A stretch of DNA of 64,000 nt from Pseudomonas sp. B33.4 (GTDB taxonomy: Bacteria > Pseudomonadota > Gammaproteobacteria > Pseudomonadales > Pseudomonadaceae): contig NZ_CP140706.1 of assembly GCF_034555375.1 (NCBI RefSeq), positions 177,001-241,000 on the forward strand, given 5' to 3'. Shown one piece after another: positions 1 to 9,391 of the stretch. The notes under the pieces are model-generated. The model worked only from the letters and a program-made list of their open reading frames with translations. It did no database searches and was not told the origin of the DNA. The position numbers were made by a program, and so were the translations under genes. Positions within the stretch are counted from its first letter, which is position 1. The number at the start of each line of letters is the position of its first letter.

Positions 1-675
1 AGCATCGACCAGGATCGCTTCAAACTGGCCCTGCGTCAGGCCAAAGCGGCTGTCGCGGACCGCGAAGAAACCCTCGCTCAGGCCCAGCGTGAAGCCAAGC
101 GTAACCGTGGCCTCGGTAATCTGGTGCCGGCTGAGCAACTGGAAGAAAGCCAGTCGAAGGTCGCTCGCGCGCAATCGGCACTGGCCGAAGCCATGGTCAC
201 CGTGGACAGCGCGCAGCTCAACCTCGATCGCTCGGTAATCCGTAGCCCGGTGGACGGTTACGTCAACGACCGCGCGCCGCGTCCGCAGGAATTCGTCACC
301 GCCGGGCGTCCGGTGTTGTCGGTGGTCGACAGCAATTCGTTCCACATCGACGGCTATTTCGAAGAGACCAAACTTGACGGCATTCATGTCGGCCAGTCGG
401 TGGATATCCGCGTGATCGGCGACCGTGCCAAGCTGCGCGGGCATGTCGAAAGCATCGTCGCCGGCATCGAAGACCGCGACCGTACCAGTGGCAGCAACTT
501 GCTGCCGAACGTTAACCCGGCGTTCAGCTGGGTGCGGCTGGCACAGCGGATTCCGGTGCGGATTGCCTTTGATGATGTGCCGGAAGATTTCCGCATGATC
601 GCCGGGCGCACTGCCACGGTGTCGATCATCGAAGACTCAAAGGTCGACGATAAGAAGCAGGAGCCCGCGCAATGA
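1..675 (+). CDS. AaeA-type membrane fusion protein of an efflux pump (5' end outside window)
   Basis: Periplasmic adaptor (HlyD family) that would join an inner-membrane pump to an outer-membrane channel. The reading frame is open from base 1, so the N-terminus with its membrane anchor lies outside the window. Visible parts are the end of the alpha-hairpin (a Q/A/E-rich coiled coil over the first 70 or so residues), the second lipoyl half (SPVDGYV) and a beta-barrel domain. The segment NPAFSWVRLAQRIPVRI is characteristic of AaeA (p-hydroxybenzoate efflux) rather than of RND-type adaptors. The stop codon overlaps the start of the next gene (ATGA), so the two are translated together. By family habit an AaeB-like FUSC transporter and a DUF1656 protein should lie just upstream. 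The substrate cannot be read from the sequence. Confidence 0.85.
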   Translation, partial: SIDQDRFKLALRQAKAAVADREETLAQAQREAKRNRGLGNLVPAEQLEESQSKVARAQSALAEAMVTVDSAQLNLDRSVIRSPVDGYVNDRAPRPQEFVTAGRPVLSVVDSNSFHIDGYFEETKLDGIHVGQSVDIRVIGDRAKLRGHVESIVAGIEDRDRTSGSNLLPNVNPAFSWVRLAQRIPVRIAFDDVPEDFRMIAGRTATVSIIEDSKVDDKKQEPAQ

Positions 676-2114
676 GTAGGGCCCTGATGATCGCCGGGTT
701 GGGCATGATGTTGTCGGCGTGTCAGATGGTCGGGCCGGACTATCACGTGCCTGAGAATTCGGCAGTTCAGCGCAAGGATTTTCAGGGCGAACTGGCCGTC
801 GACGGTAAGCCTGTGGTCTCGGCGCCGGTGCCGGCGGATTGGTGGCGGCTGTATAAAGACCCACGCCTTGATCAACTGGTGCAGCAGGCCATGGCCTCCA
901 ACACCGACCTGCGCGTCGCCGCCGCCAATTTGCAGCGCGCCCGCGCTCAGGTCGATGAGGCGGAGGCTGCCGGCGGTTGGAGCGGCGGCGTGAAAATGGG
1001 TGCCCAGCGTTTGCAGGAATCCGGTCAGGCATTCCTGTTGCCGGAGAAAGTCCCAGTGGCCAACGTTGGCGATATCGGCATCAGCGCCTCGTATCAGTTC
1101 GACCTGTGGGGCACGTTGCAACGCGGTATCGAAGGCGCCAAGGCCAACGCCGATGCAACCCAAGCCGCAGCGGATACCGCGCGCATTACTTTGGTGGCAG
1201 ACGTGGTGCGTGCTTATACGCAAGTCTGCGCAGCCAACGAAGAACGCGAAATCGCCCAGCATTCCCTCGACTTGCAATCGCAAGGCACCACGCTGATCCA
1301 GCGCCTGCGCGATGCCGGTCGTGGCGATGAAACCCAGGTCACCCGCTCGCAAACCCAATTCAAATCCCTGCGCGCCGACATGCCGCGTTATGAAGCGGCG
1401 CGTCAGGCCGGGTTGTTCCGTCTGTCGATGCTGCTGGCAAAACCGGTCGATCAGTTGCCGGCTGGCACCGCGACTTGCGCCGAATTGCCGAAGATCGCTC
1501 AACTGGTGCCGGTCGGTGACGGCGCGGCGTTGCTCAAGCGGCGCCCGGACATTCGTCAGGCTGAGCGGCGTCTGGCCGCCGCCACCGCCGGGATCGGCGT
1601 CGCCACCGGCGAGTTGTACCCGGACATCAGCATCGGCGCGACCATCGGCACCGTCGGCATCATCGACGACCTCGGTGATCCGTCGACCAACCGTTGGGGT
1701 TTCGGCCCGTCGCTGAGCTGGAAAGTGCCGACCAACGGCGCCCGTGCGCGCATCCGTGAAGCCGAAGCGACCACCCAAGGCGCGCTGGCGCATTTTGATG
1801 GCGTGGTACTCAACGCCATTCGCGAAACCCAGACCGGTCTGGCCCAGTACAGTGCCTTGCTGCAACGCCGCGATGCGCTGGCCGATGCCGAGCAGTCGGC
1901 GAAATTGGCCGCGGACCAGACGCACCGCTTCTTCCAGGCCGGCCGTGAGTCGTTCCTGGCGGATCTGCAAGCGACCCGCACCTACACCGATGTCACCGCG
2001 CAACTGGCCGCCGCCAACACCCAGGTCGCCATGAGCCAGATCGATTTGTTCCTCGCCTTGGGCGGCGGCTGGGAAAGCGGACGAACGCACGCTCCAAGCC
2101 CCAGCAAACCCTGA
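672..2114 (+). CDS. Outer-membrane efflux lipoprotein, OprM/NodT family
   Basis: TolC-like channel of 480 residues that would carry efflux substrates across the outer membrane. It starts with a lipoprotein signal (MSRALMIAGLGMMLSACQM, lipobox LSAC), so the mature N-terminal Cys is lipidated. Two repeated OEP domains follow, at about residues 60-250 and 270-465; DWWRLYKDPRLDQLV near the N-terminus and KRRPDIRQAERRL near the middle are hallmarks of NodT/OprM proteins. It overlaps the upstream adaptor gene by four bases and is probably the last gene of that operon, since a GC-rich hairpin follows. Family assignment is firm; substrate unknown. Confidence 0.9.
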   Translation: MSRALMIAGLGMMLSACQMVGPDYHVPENSAVQRKDFQGELAVDGKPVVSAPVPADWWRLYKDPRLDQLVQQAMASNTDLRVAAANLQRARAQVDEAEAAGGWSGGVKMGAQRLQESGQAFLLPEKVPVANVGDIGISASYQFDLWGTLQRGIEGAKANADATQAAADTARITLVADVVRAYTQVCAANEEREIAQHSLDLQSQGTTLIQRLRDAGRGDETQVTRSQTQFKSLRADMPRYEAARQAGLFRLSMLLAKPVDQLPAGTATCAELPKIAQLVPVGDGAALLKRRPDIRQAERRLAAATAGIGVATGELYPDISIGATIGTVGIIDDLGDPSTNRWGFGPSLSWKVPTNGARARIREAEATTQGALAHFDGVVLNAIRETQTGLAQYSALLQRRDALADAEQSAKLAADQTHRFFQAGRESFLADLQATRTYTDVTAQLAAANTQVAMSQIDLFLALGGGWESGRTHAPSPSKP

Positions 2115-2138
2115 GGCCGTTGCTATGCTTTGAAGTGT

Positions 2139-2170
2139 TGAAGGGGCGCCCCGTGCAAAGCGCCCCTTCA
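2139..2170 (+). terminator. GC-rich hairpin after the efflux operon
   Basis: Perfect 10-bp arms GAAGGGGCGC and GCGCCCCTTC around a 10-nt loop, 25 nt after the channel gene stop. There is no T-run, so it may be a 3'-end stabiliser or a Rho-associated end rather than an intrinsic terminator. Confidence 0.5.
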
Positions 2171-2207
2171 GCGCACATTGCTAGCGCTGGTCTAGGGGAA
2201 ACCAATA

Positions 2208-2843
2208 ATGAAAAACCCTTACGCTCTCGGCTTCTGGTGCGCCCTCGCAGCGCTGGTGCTGCTGTCGGCCACCTATTTCTACGGCATCATGCTCGCTCAC
2301 CAGATCGACAAGGCCATGGTTTTCCTCGACAGCGCCGTCGCGCTGATTGCGGTCATGGCAATCGTCGTCGTGGCGTGGGCGTCGATTCAGGTGCAGCGGG
2401 TCAAGAAACGCCAGCTTGAACAGGGCAAGACCCTGGTGCTGATCTGGGATACCAAAGTCGCCCTGCGCCGAGTCGAAACCGTGTTCGACCGGTATTTCTG
2501 GGGCAGTTACTGGCAACCGGGGCGAACCTTCGCCGAAGTCATGGGCGAACTCACCGGCACGCCGCTGGAAAAAAGCCTCGAAGCGCTGAAAAAACAGTGC
2601 CTGGAACTCGACAAGCAGATTGATGGCGAAGGCTGGCATTGGCTCAACAATGCCCGGGAATTGTCCGATGTCGCTACAGCCATGGCCCGCGAGCGTTATC
2701 AACTGGATTTCTGCGATCCGCGCGCCGATGGGCCGGGCGGGGCGGTGATCGATCGGGACTTTGAAGTGCTGGTCTACACGTGGACCGCGCGGCTTAAAAG
2801 CTTTGATCATCAACTGGATGAGATCGAGGTTCAGTATTCCTGA
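2208..2843 (+). CDS. Uncharacterised membrane protein with two N-terminal TM segments
   Basis: I do not recognise the family. The 211-residue product has two hydrophobic segments (about residues 7-29 and 42-62) and then a charged, probably helical cytoplasmic domain of about 145 residues rich in K, E, D and W, with a conserved-looking stretch FDRYFWGSYWQPGR. The start is supported by AGGGGAAACC upstream of ATG. It stands alone: a hairpin separates it from the efflux operon and a REP palindrome follows. The architecture (two TMs plus a soluble tail) would fit a membrane-bound accessory or sensor protein, but no catalytic motif is visible. Confidence 0.65.
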   Translation: MKNPYALGFWCALAALVLLSATYFYGIMLAHQIDKAMVFLDSAVALIAVMAIVVVAWASIQVQRVKKRQLEQGKTLVLIWDTKVALRRVETVFDRYFWGSYWQPGRTFAEVMGELTGTPLEKSLEALKKQCLELDKQIDGEGWHWLNNARELSDVATAMARERYQLDFCDPRADGPGGAVIDRDFEVLVYTWTARLKSFDHQLDEIEVQYS

Positions 2844-2866
2844 TTCTCGCTGAATCGACCGGCCTC

Positions 2867-2931
2867 ATCGCGAGCAGGCTCACTCCTACATTTGGAATGC
2901 GTTTCCCTGTAGGAGTGAGCCTGCTCGCGAT
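2867..2931. repeat. REP palindrome, TGAGCCTGCTCGCGAT class
   Basis: Two inverted copies of a 24-bp unit containing GAGCAGGCTCACTCC, separated by about 17 nt, between the membrane protein and the DUF945 gene. The same unit recurs near 21.7, 35.3, 43.2 and 47.2 kb. Confidence 0.9.
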
Positions 2932-3135
2932 AGCGCCCTAAAAAACAGCGAAACTCTTCCAGCCTAGCGACTGTCCATTCTCCCCATAGACACTCTTTAA
3001 CCTTTAAACATTGGGCCACCTTGCGCGCCCGGTGCTAATCTCCACCGCTGAATTCAGCGCAGTCGAGCCGCGACCCGGTCACGGGTTCAGGGAAGACGAC
3101 CACACTCACAGCCACGGAAATCGATCAGGTCATTC

Positions 3136-4641
3136 ATGAATAAATCAGCAGGCGTGCTCCTCGGAATTGTTGTTGCCATCGGCGCGATCAGCGCAGGCGG
3201 GGCCTGGTACACCGGGACCAAGATCGAAGGCGTGTTGAACAACGCCGTCAGCAATGCCAACAAAGAGCTGCAAACCGCGATGGCCGGCTCCAACGGCACC
3301 GCGTCGCTGGAACTGGTGTCGCTCGACCGCCACACCTTCACCAGCACCGCGCACTACCGCCTCAAGGGTGAAGGCGAGATGTTTGGCGACAAACCAGTCG
3401 AATTGCTGTTCGTCGACCACATCGAGCATGGCCCGCTGCCGTTCTCGCGTCTGGTTTCGCTGAAATGGCTGCCGGTCATGGCCACCAGCAACTATGAGCT
3501 GGAAAAGAACCCGGCCACCGAGAAGTGGTTCGCCGCCACCAAGGGCGCCGCGCCGCTCAAAGGCGTGACCAGCATCGGCTATGACGAATCCACCACCAGC
3601 ACCCTCGATCTGCTGCCGTTCGAAACCGTGCTGGATGAGCAGTCGAGCCTGAAGTTCTCCGGTCTGACCATGAACATCTCCGCTAATGCCAAAGCGCAGA
3701 AGGTCAAGGCAGACGGCTACATGGACAACCTGAAACTGGTCACCGTGGCTGAAGACCAAGCGCCCGTGCAGGTCGAACTCAACGGTCTGACCCTGGCCAG
3801 CAACCTCGCCAAGAGCAGCTACGGCTACTACACCGGGGAAAACACCCTGGTGCTGACCAACAGCAAAACCACCTTCGGCCCCAAGCAATCGGTGCTCGGC
3901 GTGAAGAACTTCGAAATGAAGAACCTCACCGAGGAAACCGGCAGCAATGCTTCGGGTCGTGCTGATTACAAGATTGGCGAAGTCAGCCTCAACGACAAGA
4001 AAATCGGCTCGGCCAATATGGCCATGAGCCTGAAAAACCTCGACATCCCGTCGACCATGTCGCTGATGCAGATCTACCAGACCAAATTGCAGCCGTATGA
4101 AAAAGCCGCCGCCGAAGCCGCAGCCCAGGGCTTGCCAGCGCCGGAGCTGAACCTCACCGAAGCTGAAAACGTCCAGGTCAAAGCCGACCTGCAGAAACTG
4201 CTGGCCGCCGGCCCGCAGATTGCCCTGGAAAACCTGTCGTTCAACACTGCCAACGGCGAGAGCAAGGCCAATCTGGTGATCGACCTGACCAAGCCGCAAT
4301 CGATGGACTTGCCGCCGGATCAACTGGGCAAACAACTGGTCGCATTGCTGGATCTGAATATCCAGGTGTCCAAGCCGATGCTGGTCGATCTGCTCAGCGT
4401 GCAGGCGCAACTCGACGGTCAGACCGATGCCAAAGCCATCGTCGATCAGTCCAAGGAAGCGGCTGACATGTTCGCCGGCATGGCGGTCGGTTCGCAGCTT
4501 GCGGTCGTCGACGGCACCAACGTCGTGACCAAGCTGCATTACGCCGCCAATCAGGTCGAATTCAACGGCCAGAAGATGACCGTCGAGCAGTTCGTCGGCT
4601 TCCTGATGAGCAAGTTCGCAGGCGTCACGCAAGTGCAGTAA
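3136..4641 (+). CDS. DUF945 (YdgA-like) family protein
   Basis: A 501-residue envelope protein. The N-terminus has one uncleaved-looking hydrophobic segment (residues 6-25), followed by GGAWYTGTKIEGVLNNAV, typical of the DUF945/YdgA family; the rest is a long beta-rich repetitive domain with many Asn, Thr and Ser. It is probably anchored in the inner membrane with the bulk in the periplasm. E. coli YdgA has no firm biochemical role, so function stays open. It is monocistronic: over 200 nt upstream without genes, and an intrinsic terminator 20 nt after the stop. Confidence 0.8.
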   Translation: MNKSAGVLLGIVVAIGAISAGGAWYTGTKIEGVLNNAVSNANKELQTAMAGSNGTASLELVSLDRHTFTSTAHYRLKGEGEMFGDKPVELLFVDHIEHGPLPFSRLVSLKWLPVMATSNYELEKNPATEKWFAATKGAAPLKGVTSIGYDESTTSTLDLLPFETVLDEQSSLKFSGLTMNISANAKAQKVKADGYMDNLKLVTVAEDQAPVQVELNGLTLASNLAKSSYGYYTGENTLVLTNSKTTFGPKQSVLGVKNFEMKNLTEETGSNASGRADYKIGEVSLNDKKIGSANMAMSLKNLDIPSTMSLMQIYQTKLQPYEKAAAEAAAQGLPAPELNLTEAENVQVKADLQKLLAAGPQIALENLSFNTANGESKANLVIDLTKPQSMDLPPDQLGKQLVALLDLNIQVSKPMLVDLLSVQAQLDGQTDAKAIVDQSKEAADMFAGMAVGSQLAVVDGTNVVTKLHYAANQVEFNGQKMTVEQFVGFLMSKFAGVTQVQ

Positions 4642-4660
4642 TCCTGCGCTCTTAATAGCA

Positions 4661-4698
4661 ACGCCCGGCCTCTGTGTTGAACGGACGCCGGGCGTTTT
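4661..4698 (+). terminator. Intrinsic terminator after the DUF945 gene
   Basis: Stem ACGCCCGGC / GCCGGGCGT with a 17-nt loop followed by a short T-run. Confidence 0.75.
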
Positions 4699-4899
4699 GC
4701 TGTCTGGCGTTCGGGTTTTCGGCGTGCCGGCTGAGCCGTCACTGCGATTCTGAACAATTATTGCGTTGTGGAATCTGGTCTACGCTTGCGTGCAAGACTG
4801 CCTGACTAAGCTTGGCCGTTGGATGTGCATCGGCGGCCACCGTTACGAATGGGCAAGGAGGGCATTGCGACCCGGCTGGCCATGTAAGGATGCTGACGA

Positions 4900-7380
4900 A
4901 TGCCGCGTATTGATGTTCCCGTATTACATCGTGGTTTACGCCCTTTGTTTCGAGTCGCGCTGTGCAGCCAATTGCTCTGGCCGGCGCTAGCGTTTGCCGA
5001 CACACCCTACGATCAGATGGTGCGCGACGCCCGTGCCGGGCAAACCACGCCCGCGCTGACGCTTTTGCGTCAGGTGCCACCCGGCCAGTCGACCACCGGG
5101 CAGATCAGCGATCACCTGCAAATTGCCAGTTGGGCTGGACTCGACACTGAAGTGGTGCAGGTCTACGAAACCCAAGGCCGCGACCGCGTGCTGCCGGTGC
5201 AGGCGCTGACCGCCACTGCGCGCGCCTACCGCAACCTCAAGCGTTGGGATCAAGCGACTCAGGTCTACAACAAGGCTTTGGCGCTGGAGCCGGATAACGC
5301 CGATCTGCAACTGGGCCTGGCCCTGACTCAGGCGGATGCTGGCAAACCCGACGAAGCGGTGACCCGCGCCAAAGCGCTGGTGGCGGCCAAACCTGATGAT
5401 CCGTCGCGCCGTCTCGCCTTGGGCTACGCCCTGACCCGCGACAACAAACCTTACGATGCCCTGTTCGAATACGATCAGGCCTTCAAACGCGCCGGCACTA
5501 AACCGGAAGTCGCTCGCGAATACGTGGTTGCCCTGCAAAAGGCGCGTCTGCCGGAACCGGCGTTGCGCCTGGCCAATCAACGCCCGGGCCTGATCGATCC
5601 GGTGACCCTGCGTCGCCTCGAAGGCGATCTCGCCGCCGAGCGCGTACGCCTGGCCGAACTCGCCACGCGCAGTGAAAAAGAGCGCTACGTCATCGCCGAT
5701 CGCGCGTTGGCTGACTACGACAAACTGCTCGCCACCTGGACGCCGGACGCCACAGCACACGACGATGTGGTTCGCTGGCGCATCGACCGCATGGGCGCAC
5801 TCAAGGCCCGGGCGCGTACCGCCGACGTCATCACCGAATACCAGAAGCTGCAAGCCGAGGGCGTGAAGATTCCGACCTACGCCCTGCGCTGGGTGGCGGC
5901 GTCTTATCTGGATCAGCGTGAACCGGAAATCGCCACCGACCTGTATCGCCAAGTGCTTGCGGCGCCGGACGCCGATGTCGGTGATCGCCTCGAAGACACC
6001 ACTGCGCTGTACTACGCGTTGCTGGAAAGCGACCGCGCTGATGAGGCACGCAAAGTCGCCGAGGACGCCGCCAAGTCTCAGCGTCCGCGTGTCGAACTCA
6101 AAGGGCTGCCCATCGGCAACCCCAACGATGAATGGATGGACGCCCAGCAACTCGCGGCGCAGGCCGGCACCTACGGTTCCGACCTGCCGCACGGCGAGGA
6201 ACGCTTGCAGAATCTGGTCGATCAGGCCCCCGGCAACATTGGTCTGCGTCTGGCTCAGGCTGATCTGTACCTGGCCCGGCAATGGCCGCGCCGCGCGGAA
6301 AACCAGCTCAAGGAAACCGAGAGCATGGTCCCGCGCGATATGGGCCTGGAAATTGGCCAGGCCCACACAGCCATGGAACTGCAGGAATGGCGGCAAATGG
6401 ATGCGCTGACCGACGACGTCGTCGCACGTTATCCGGATAACCGCCAGGTGCAGCGTCTGGCCCGCGAACGCGAAGTGCATGACATGTCCGAGCTGCGCGT
6501 CGAAGCCTACGGCGGCAAGGCCAACGGTGGCGGCAGTGGCGATGCCGGAGCCGTCAGCGGCAGCCGCGATTTCGGCATCCAGACCACCCTGTACAGCCCG
6601 CCGATCGATGAAGACTGGCGGGTGTTCGCCGGGGCCGGGTATGCCACCGGCGACTTCGCCGAAGGCACCGGTCACCACCGCTTCCAGCGCGTTGGCCTGG
6701 AGCGGCGCACCCGCGACATGACCCTCGAAGCGGAAGTGTCCAATCACGATTACGGTTTCGGCGACAAACAAGGCGCGCGTCTGGCGATCGCCCGCGACAT
6801 CAACGACAACTGGCAGTACGGCGGCAGCCTCGAATACCTCTCGGCTGAAACGCCATTGCGCGCGCTCAACAGCGACATCAAGGCCAATGGCGGCAGCGGT
6901 TTCATCCGCTGGCGCGCCAACGAAAGCCGCGAGTGGCGGCTGTCGGTGAGCCCGTCGCATTTCAGCGACGGCAACAACCGCGTCGAAGCTTTGCTCACCG
7001 GCCGCGAGGGCGTCTACAGCGCACCGAACGTGCAGGTCGATGCGGGACTGGAAGTCGGCACCAGCCACAACTCCAAATCCGATGACGTGCCGTACTTCAA
7101 CCCCAAATCCGACTTCAGCGTGATGCCGCTGGTCAACGTCAATCACGTGCTCTACCACCGCTACGAAACTTCGTGGAGCCAGCAGTTCCAGGCCGGCGCG
7201 GGGACGTACAGCCAGCGTGATCACGGCACCGGTGGCATGGCGTTGCTCGGTTACGGCCAGCGTTATGCCTGGAACGACGTGTTCGAGGTGGGCGGTTTGC
7301 TCAGTGTGATCAACCGGCCCTACGACGGGGATCGGGAGACCGATCTGCGTCTGCTCGTCGACCTCACTTTCCGCTTCTAG
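4900..7380 (+). CDS. pgaA: PgaA, poly-beta-1,6-GlcNAc outer-membrane export porin
   Basis: Exports partly deacetylated PNAG, a biofilm polysaccharide, through the outer membrane. The 826-residue product is close to the usual PgaA/HmsH length. It has a signal peptide (cleavage near LAFAD), a TPR superhelix over roughly residues 40-510 (for example WDQATQVYNKALALEPDNADLQ) and a C-terminal beta-barrel over about residues 530-826 that ends LLVDLTFRF, with the terminal Phe of outer-membrane proteins. TAAGGA lies 9 nt before the chosen ATG. It is the first gene of a tight pgaABCD operon, 6 nt from pgaB. No regulator is linked, although three c-di-GMP-type signalling proteins lie 10-20 kb downstream. 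Confidence 0.93.
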   Translation: MPRIDVPVLHRGLRPLFRVALCSQLLWPALAFADTPYDQMVRDARAGQTTPALTLLRQVPPGQSTTGQISDHLQIASWAGLDTEVVQVYETQGRDRVLPVQALTATARAYRNLKRWDQATQVYNKALALEPDNADLQLGLALTQADAGKPDEAVTRAKALVAAKPDDPSRRLALGYALTRDNKPYDALFEYDQAFKRAGTKPEVAREYVVALQKARLPEPALRLANQRPGLIDPVTLRRLEGDLAAERVRLAELATRSEKERYVIADRALADYDKLLATWTPDATAHDDVVRWRIDRMGALKARARTADVITEYQKLQAEGVKIPTYALRWVAASYLDQREPEIATDLYRQVLAAPDADVGDRLEDTTALYYALLESDRADEARKVAEDAAKSQRPRVELKGLPIGNPNDEWMDAQQLAAQAGTYGSDLPHGEERLQNLVDQAPGNIGLRLAQADLYLARQWPRRAENQLKETESMVPRDMGLEIGQAHTAMELQEWRQMDALTDDVVARYPDNRQVQRLAREREVHDMSELRVEAYGGKANGGGSGDAGAVSGSRDFGIQTTLYSPPIDEDWRVFAGAGYATGDFAEGTGHHRFQRVGLERRTRDMTLEAEVSNHDYGFGDKQGARLAIARDINDNWQYGGSLEYLSAETPLRALNSDIKANGGSGFIRWRANESREWRLSVSPSHFSDGNNRVEALLTGREGVYSAPNVQVDAGLEVGTSHNSKSDDVPYFNPKSDFSVMPLVNVNHVLYHRYETSWSQQFQAGAGTYSQRDHGTGGMALLGYGQRYAWNDVFEVGGLLSVINRPYDGDRETDLRLLVDLTFRF

Positions 7381-7386
7381 AAGAGT

Positions 7387-9390
7387 TTGAAGATGCCTTT
7401 GATTTCGCGTTTCATCCTTCTGCTGGGAGCGCTGCTGGTCAGCGCCTGCGCCCAGCAAGCTCCGGCATTCGCGCCGCCGTCCGAGCGTCCGCTGGCGGCC
7501 AGCGAAAAACCGTGGCCGAAAAACCACGTGCTCGGCATCGCCTATCACGATGTCGAAGACCGTGACCCCGATCAGGCGGTGGTGGCGGTGCGCACCGAGC
7601 GCATGATCGAGCAGCTCGCCTGGTTGCGCGAAAACGGCTACAAACCGGTGACGGTCGACCAGATCATGGCCGCGCGCAAGGGCGGCCCGGAGTTGCCGGC
7701 GAAAGCGATTTTGCTCAGTTTCGACGACGGTTATTCGAGCTTCTACACCCGTGTGCTGCCGGTACTGCGCGCCTATAGCTGGCACGCGCTGCTGGCGCCG
7801 GTCGGCAGCTGGATCGATACGCCGCTCAATCAACCGGTGGACTTCGCCGGTGCCCCGCGCGCACGTTCGGATTTCCTGACCTGGGATCAGGTGCGCGAAA
7901 TCTCGCAATCCGGTCTGGTGGAAATCGCCGCGCACACCGACGCCAACCACAAAGGCATTCTGGCCAACCCGCAGGGCAACCTGCAGCCTGCTGCCGCGAC
8001 CCGGCGCTACGATCCGCTGACCAGGCGCTATGAATCCGAGGCCGAATTCCAGGCACGGATCCGCACCGACGTGAACAACATCTCGGAAAAAATCCGCAAG
8101 GTCACCGGCAAGAAACCCCGCGTCTGGGTCTGGCCGTATGGCGCGGCGGACGGCACATCGCTGACCGTGGTCGGCGAGCAGGGCTATGAAATGGCCCTGA
8201 CCCTGGACGACGGTCTCGACGCCCTCGACAACCTGATGAGCAGCCCGCGTTTCCTCGTCGCCTCCGACCCTGACGGCGAGCACTTCGCCAACAGCGTCGT
8301 CGGCGTGCAGTCGGATCTGCCCATGCGCGTGGTGCATGTCGATCTGGACAACGTCTACGACCCGGACCCGGCGCAACAAGACATCAACCTCGGCAAACTG
8401 GTGCAGCGCATGGCGGACATGGGCGCCAACACAGTGTTCCTGCAAGCCTTCGCTGATCCCAAGGGCGATGGTCTGGTGCACTCGCTGTACTTCCCCAATC
8501 GGCATTTGCCGGTACGAGCCGACATCTTCGACCGGGTTGCCTGGCAGTTGCGCACTCGTGCCCACGTGAAAGTTTTTGCCTGGATGCCGGTGCTCAGTTT
8601 CGGCCTTGATTCGAAGCTGCCGCGCGTCACCCGCTGGGACCCGAAAACCGGCACCACAGCCGTCGATCCGGACCAGTACAAACGTCTGTCGCCGTTCGAT
8701 CCCGAGGTGCGGCGAATCATCGGTGAAATCTACGAAGACGTGGCGCGCCTGACCTCGGTCGACGGCATTCTTTATCACGATGATGCGGTGCTTTCGGACT
8801 TTGAAGACGCCAGCCCTGAAGCCTTGAAAGCCTACGCTGCCCATGGCTTGCCGGGTTCGATTGCCGCCCTGCGCGACGATCCGGCCGCGATGCAGCGCTG
8901 GACCCGCTTCAAGAGCAAATACCTCATCGACTTCACCAACGAGCTGACCGCCAAAGTCCGCGCCATCCGTGGCCCGCAGGTGCAGACCGCGCGCAACATC
9001 TTCGCCGAGCCGATGCTCAATCCACACAGCGAAGAATGGTACGCACAGAACCTTGACGATTTCCTCGCGACCTACGACTGGACCGCGCCGATGGCCATGC
9101 CGCTGATGGAAAAACAGACCCAGGCAGAGTCCGGCCCGTGGCTGGAAGCGCTGGTGGCCACGGTCAAAAAACGCCCCGGCGCACTGGATCGCACGGTGTT
9201 CGAATTGCAGGCGCGCGACTGGACCAAGAAGGATCAGGCTGACATCGACGGCGCGCATCTGGCGGACTGGATGGGCCGTCTCAAGCGTCAGGGCGCGACC
9301 AGTTTCGGTTACTACCCGGACAACTTCCTCGACAACCTGCCGGACCTGAAAACCGTAAGGCCTGCGCTCTCCAACAAATGGAATCCATAA
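7387..9390 (+). CDS. pgaB: PgaB, PNAG N-deacetylase lipoprotein
   Basis: Periplasmic enzyme that removes some acetyl groups from PNAG so that it can pass through PgaA. The 667-residue product has a lipobox (LVSAC, Cys21), a polysaccharide deacetylase domain over about residues 45-300 with the metal/catalytic motif SFDDGY (Asp113, Asp114) and the paired histidines HTDANH (His183, His188), then a C-terminal glycosyl-hydrolase-like PNAG-binding domain over about residues 315-640. Length and domain order match E. coli PgaB. It lies 6 nt after pgaA and 1 nt before pgaC. Confidence 0.94.
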   Translation: MKMPLISRFILLLGALLVSACAQQAPAFAPPSERPLAASEKPWPKNHVLGIAYHDVEDRDPDQAVVAVRTERMIEQLAWLRENGYKPVTVDQIMAARKGGPELPAKAILLSFDDGYSSFYTRVLPVLRAYSWHALLAPVGSWIDTPLNQPVDFAGAPRARSDFLTWDQVREISQSGLVEIAAHTDANHKGILANPQGNLQPAAATRRYDPLTRRYESEAEFQARIRTDVNNISEKIRKVTGKKPRVWVWPYGAADGTSLTVVGEQGYEMALTLDDGLDALDNLMSSPRFLVASDPDGEHFANSVVGVQSDLPMRVVHVDLDNVYDPDPAQQDINLGKLVQRMADMGANTVFLQAFADPKGDGLVHSLYFPNRHLPVRADIFDRVAWQLRTRAHVKVFAWMPVLSFGLDSKLPRVTRWDPKTGTTAVDPDQYKRLSPFDPEVRRIIGEIYEDVARLTSVDGILYHDDAVLSDFEDASPEALKAYAAHGLPGSIAALRDDPAAMQRWTRFKSKYLIDFTNELTAKVRAIRGPQVQTARNIFAEPMLNPHSEEWYAQNLDDFLATYDWTAPMAMPLMEKQTQAESGPWLEALVATVKKRPGALDRTVFELQARDWTKKDQADIDGAHLADWMGRLKRQGATSFGYYPDNFLDNLPDLKTVRPALSNKWNP

Positions 9391-9391
9391 C

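Noticed and set aside
384..2090. Long minus-strand frame opposite the OprM/NodT channel gene
   Set aside because: Low-complexity Arg/Gly/Gln-rich product, no ribosome site, complete overlap with a clear gene.
3145..4632. Minus-strand frame of 495 codons opposite the DUF945 gene
   Set aside because: Gln/His/Gly-rich shadow with no known motifs; the plus-strand protein has a membrane segment and family similarity.
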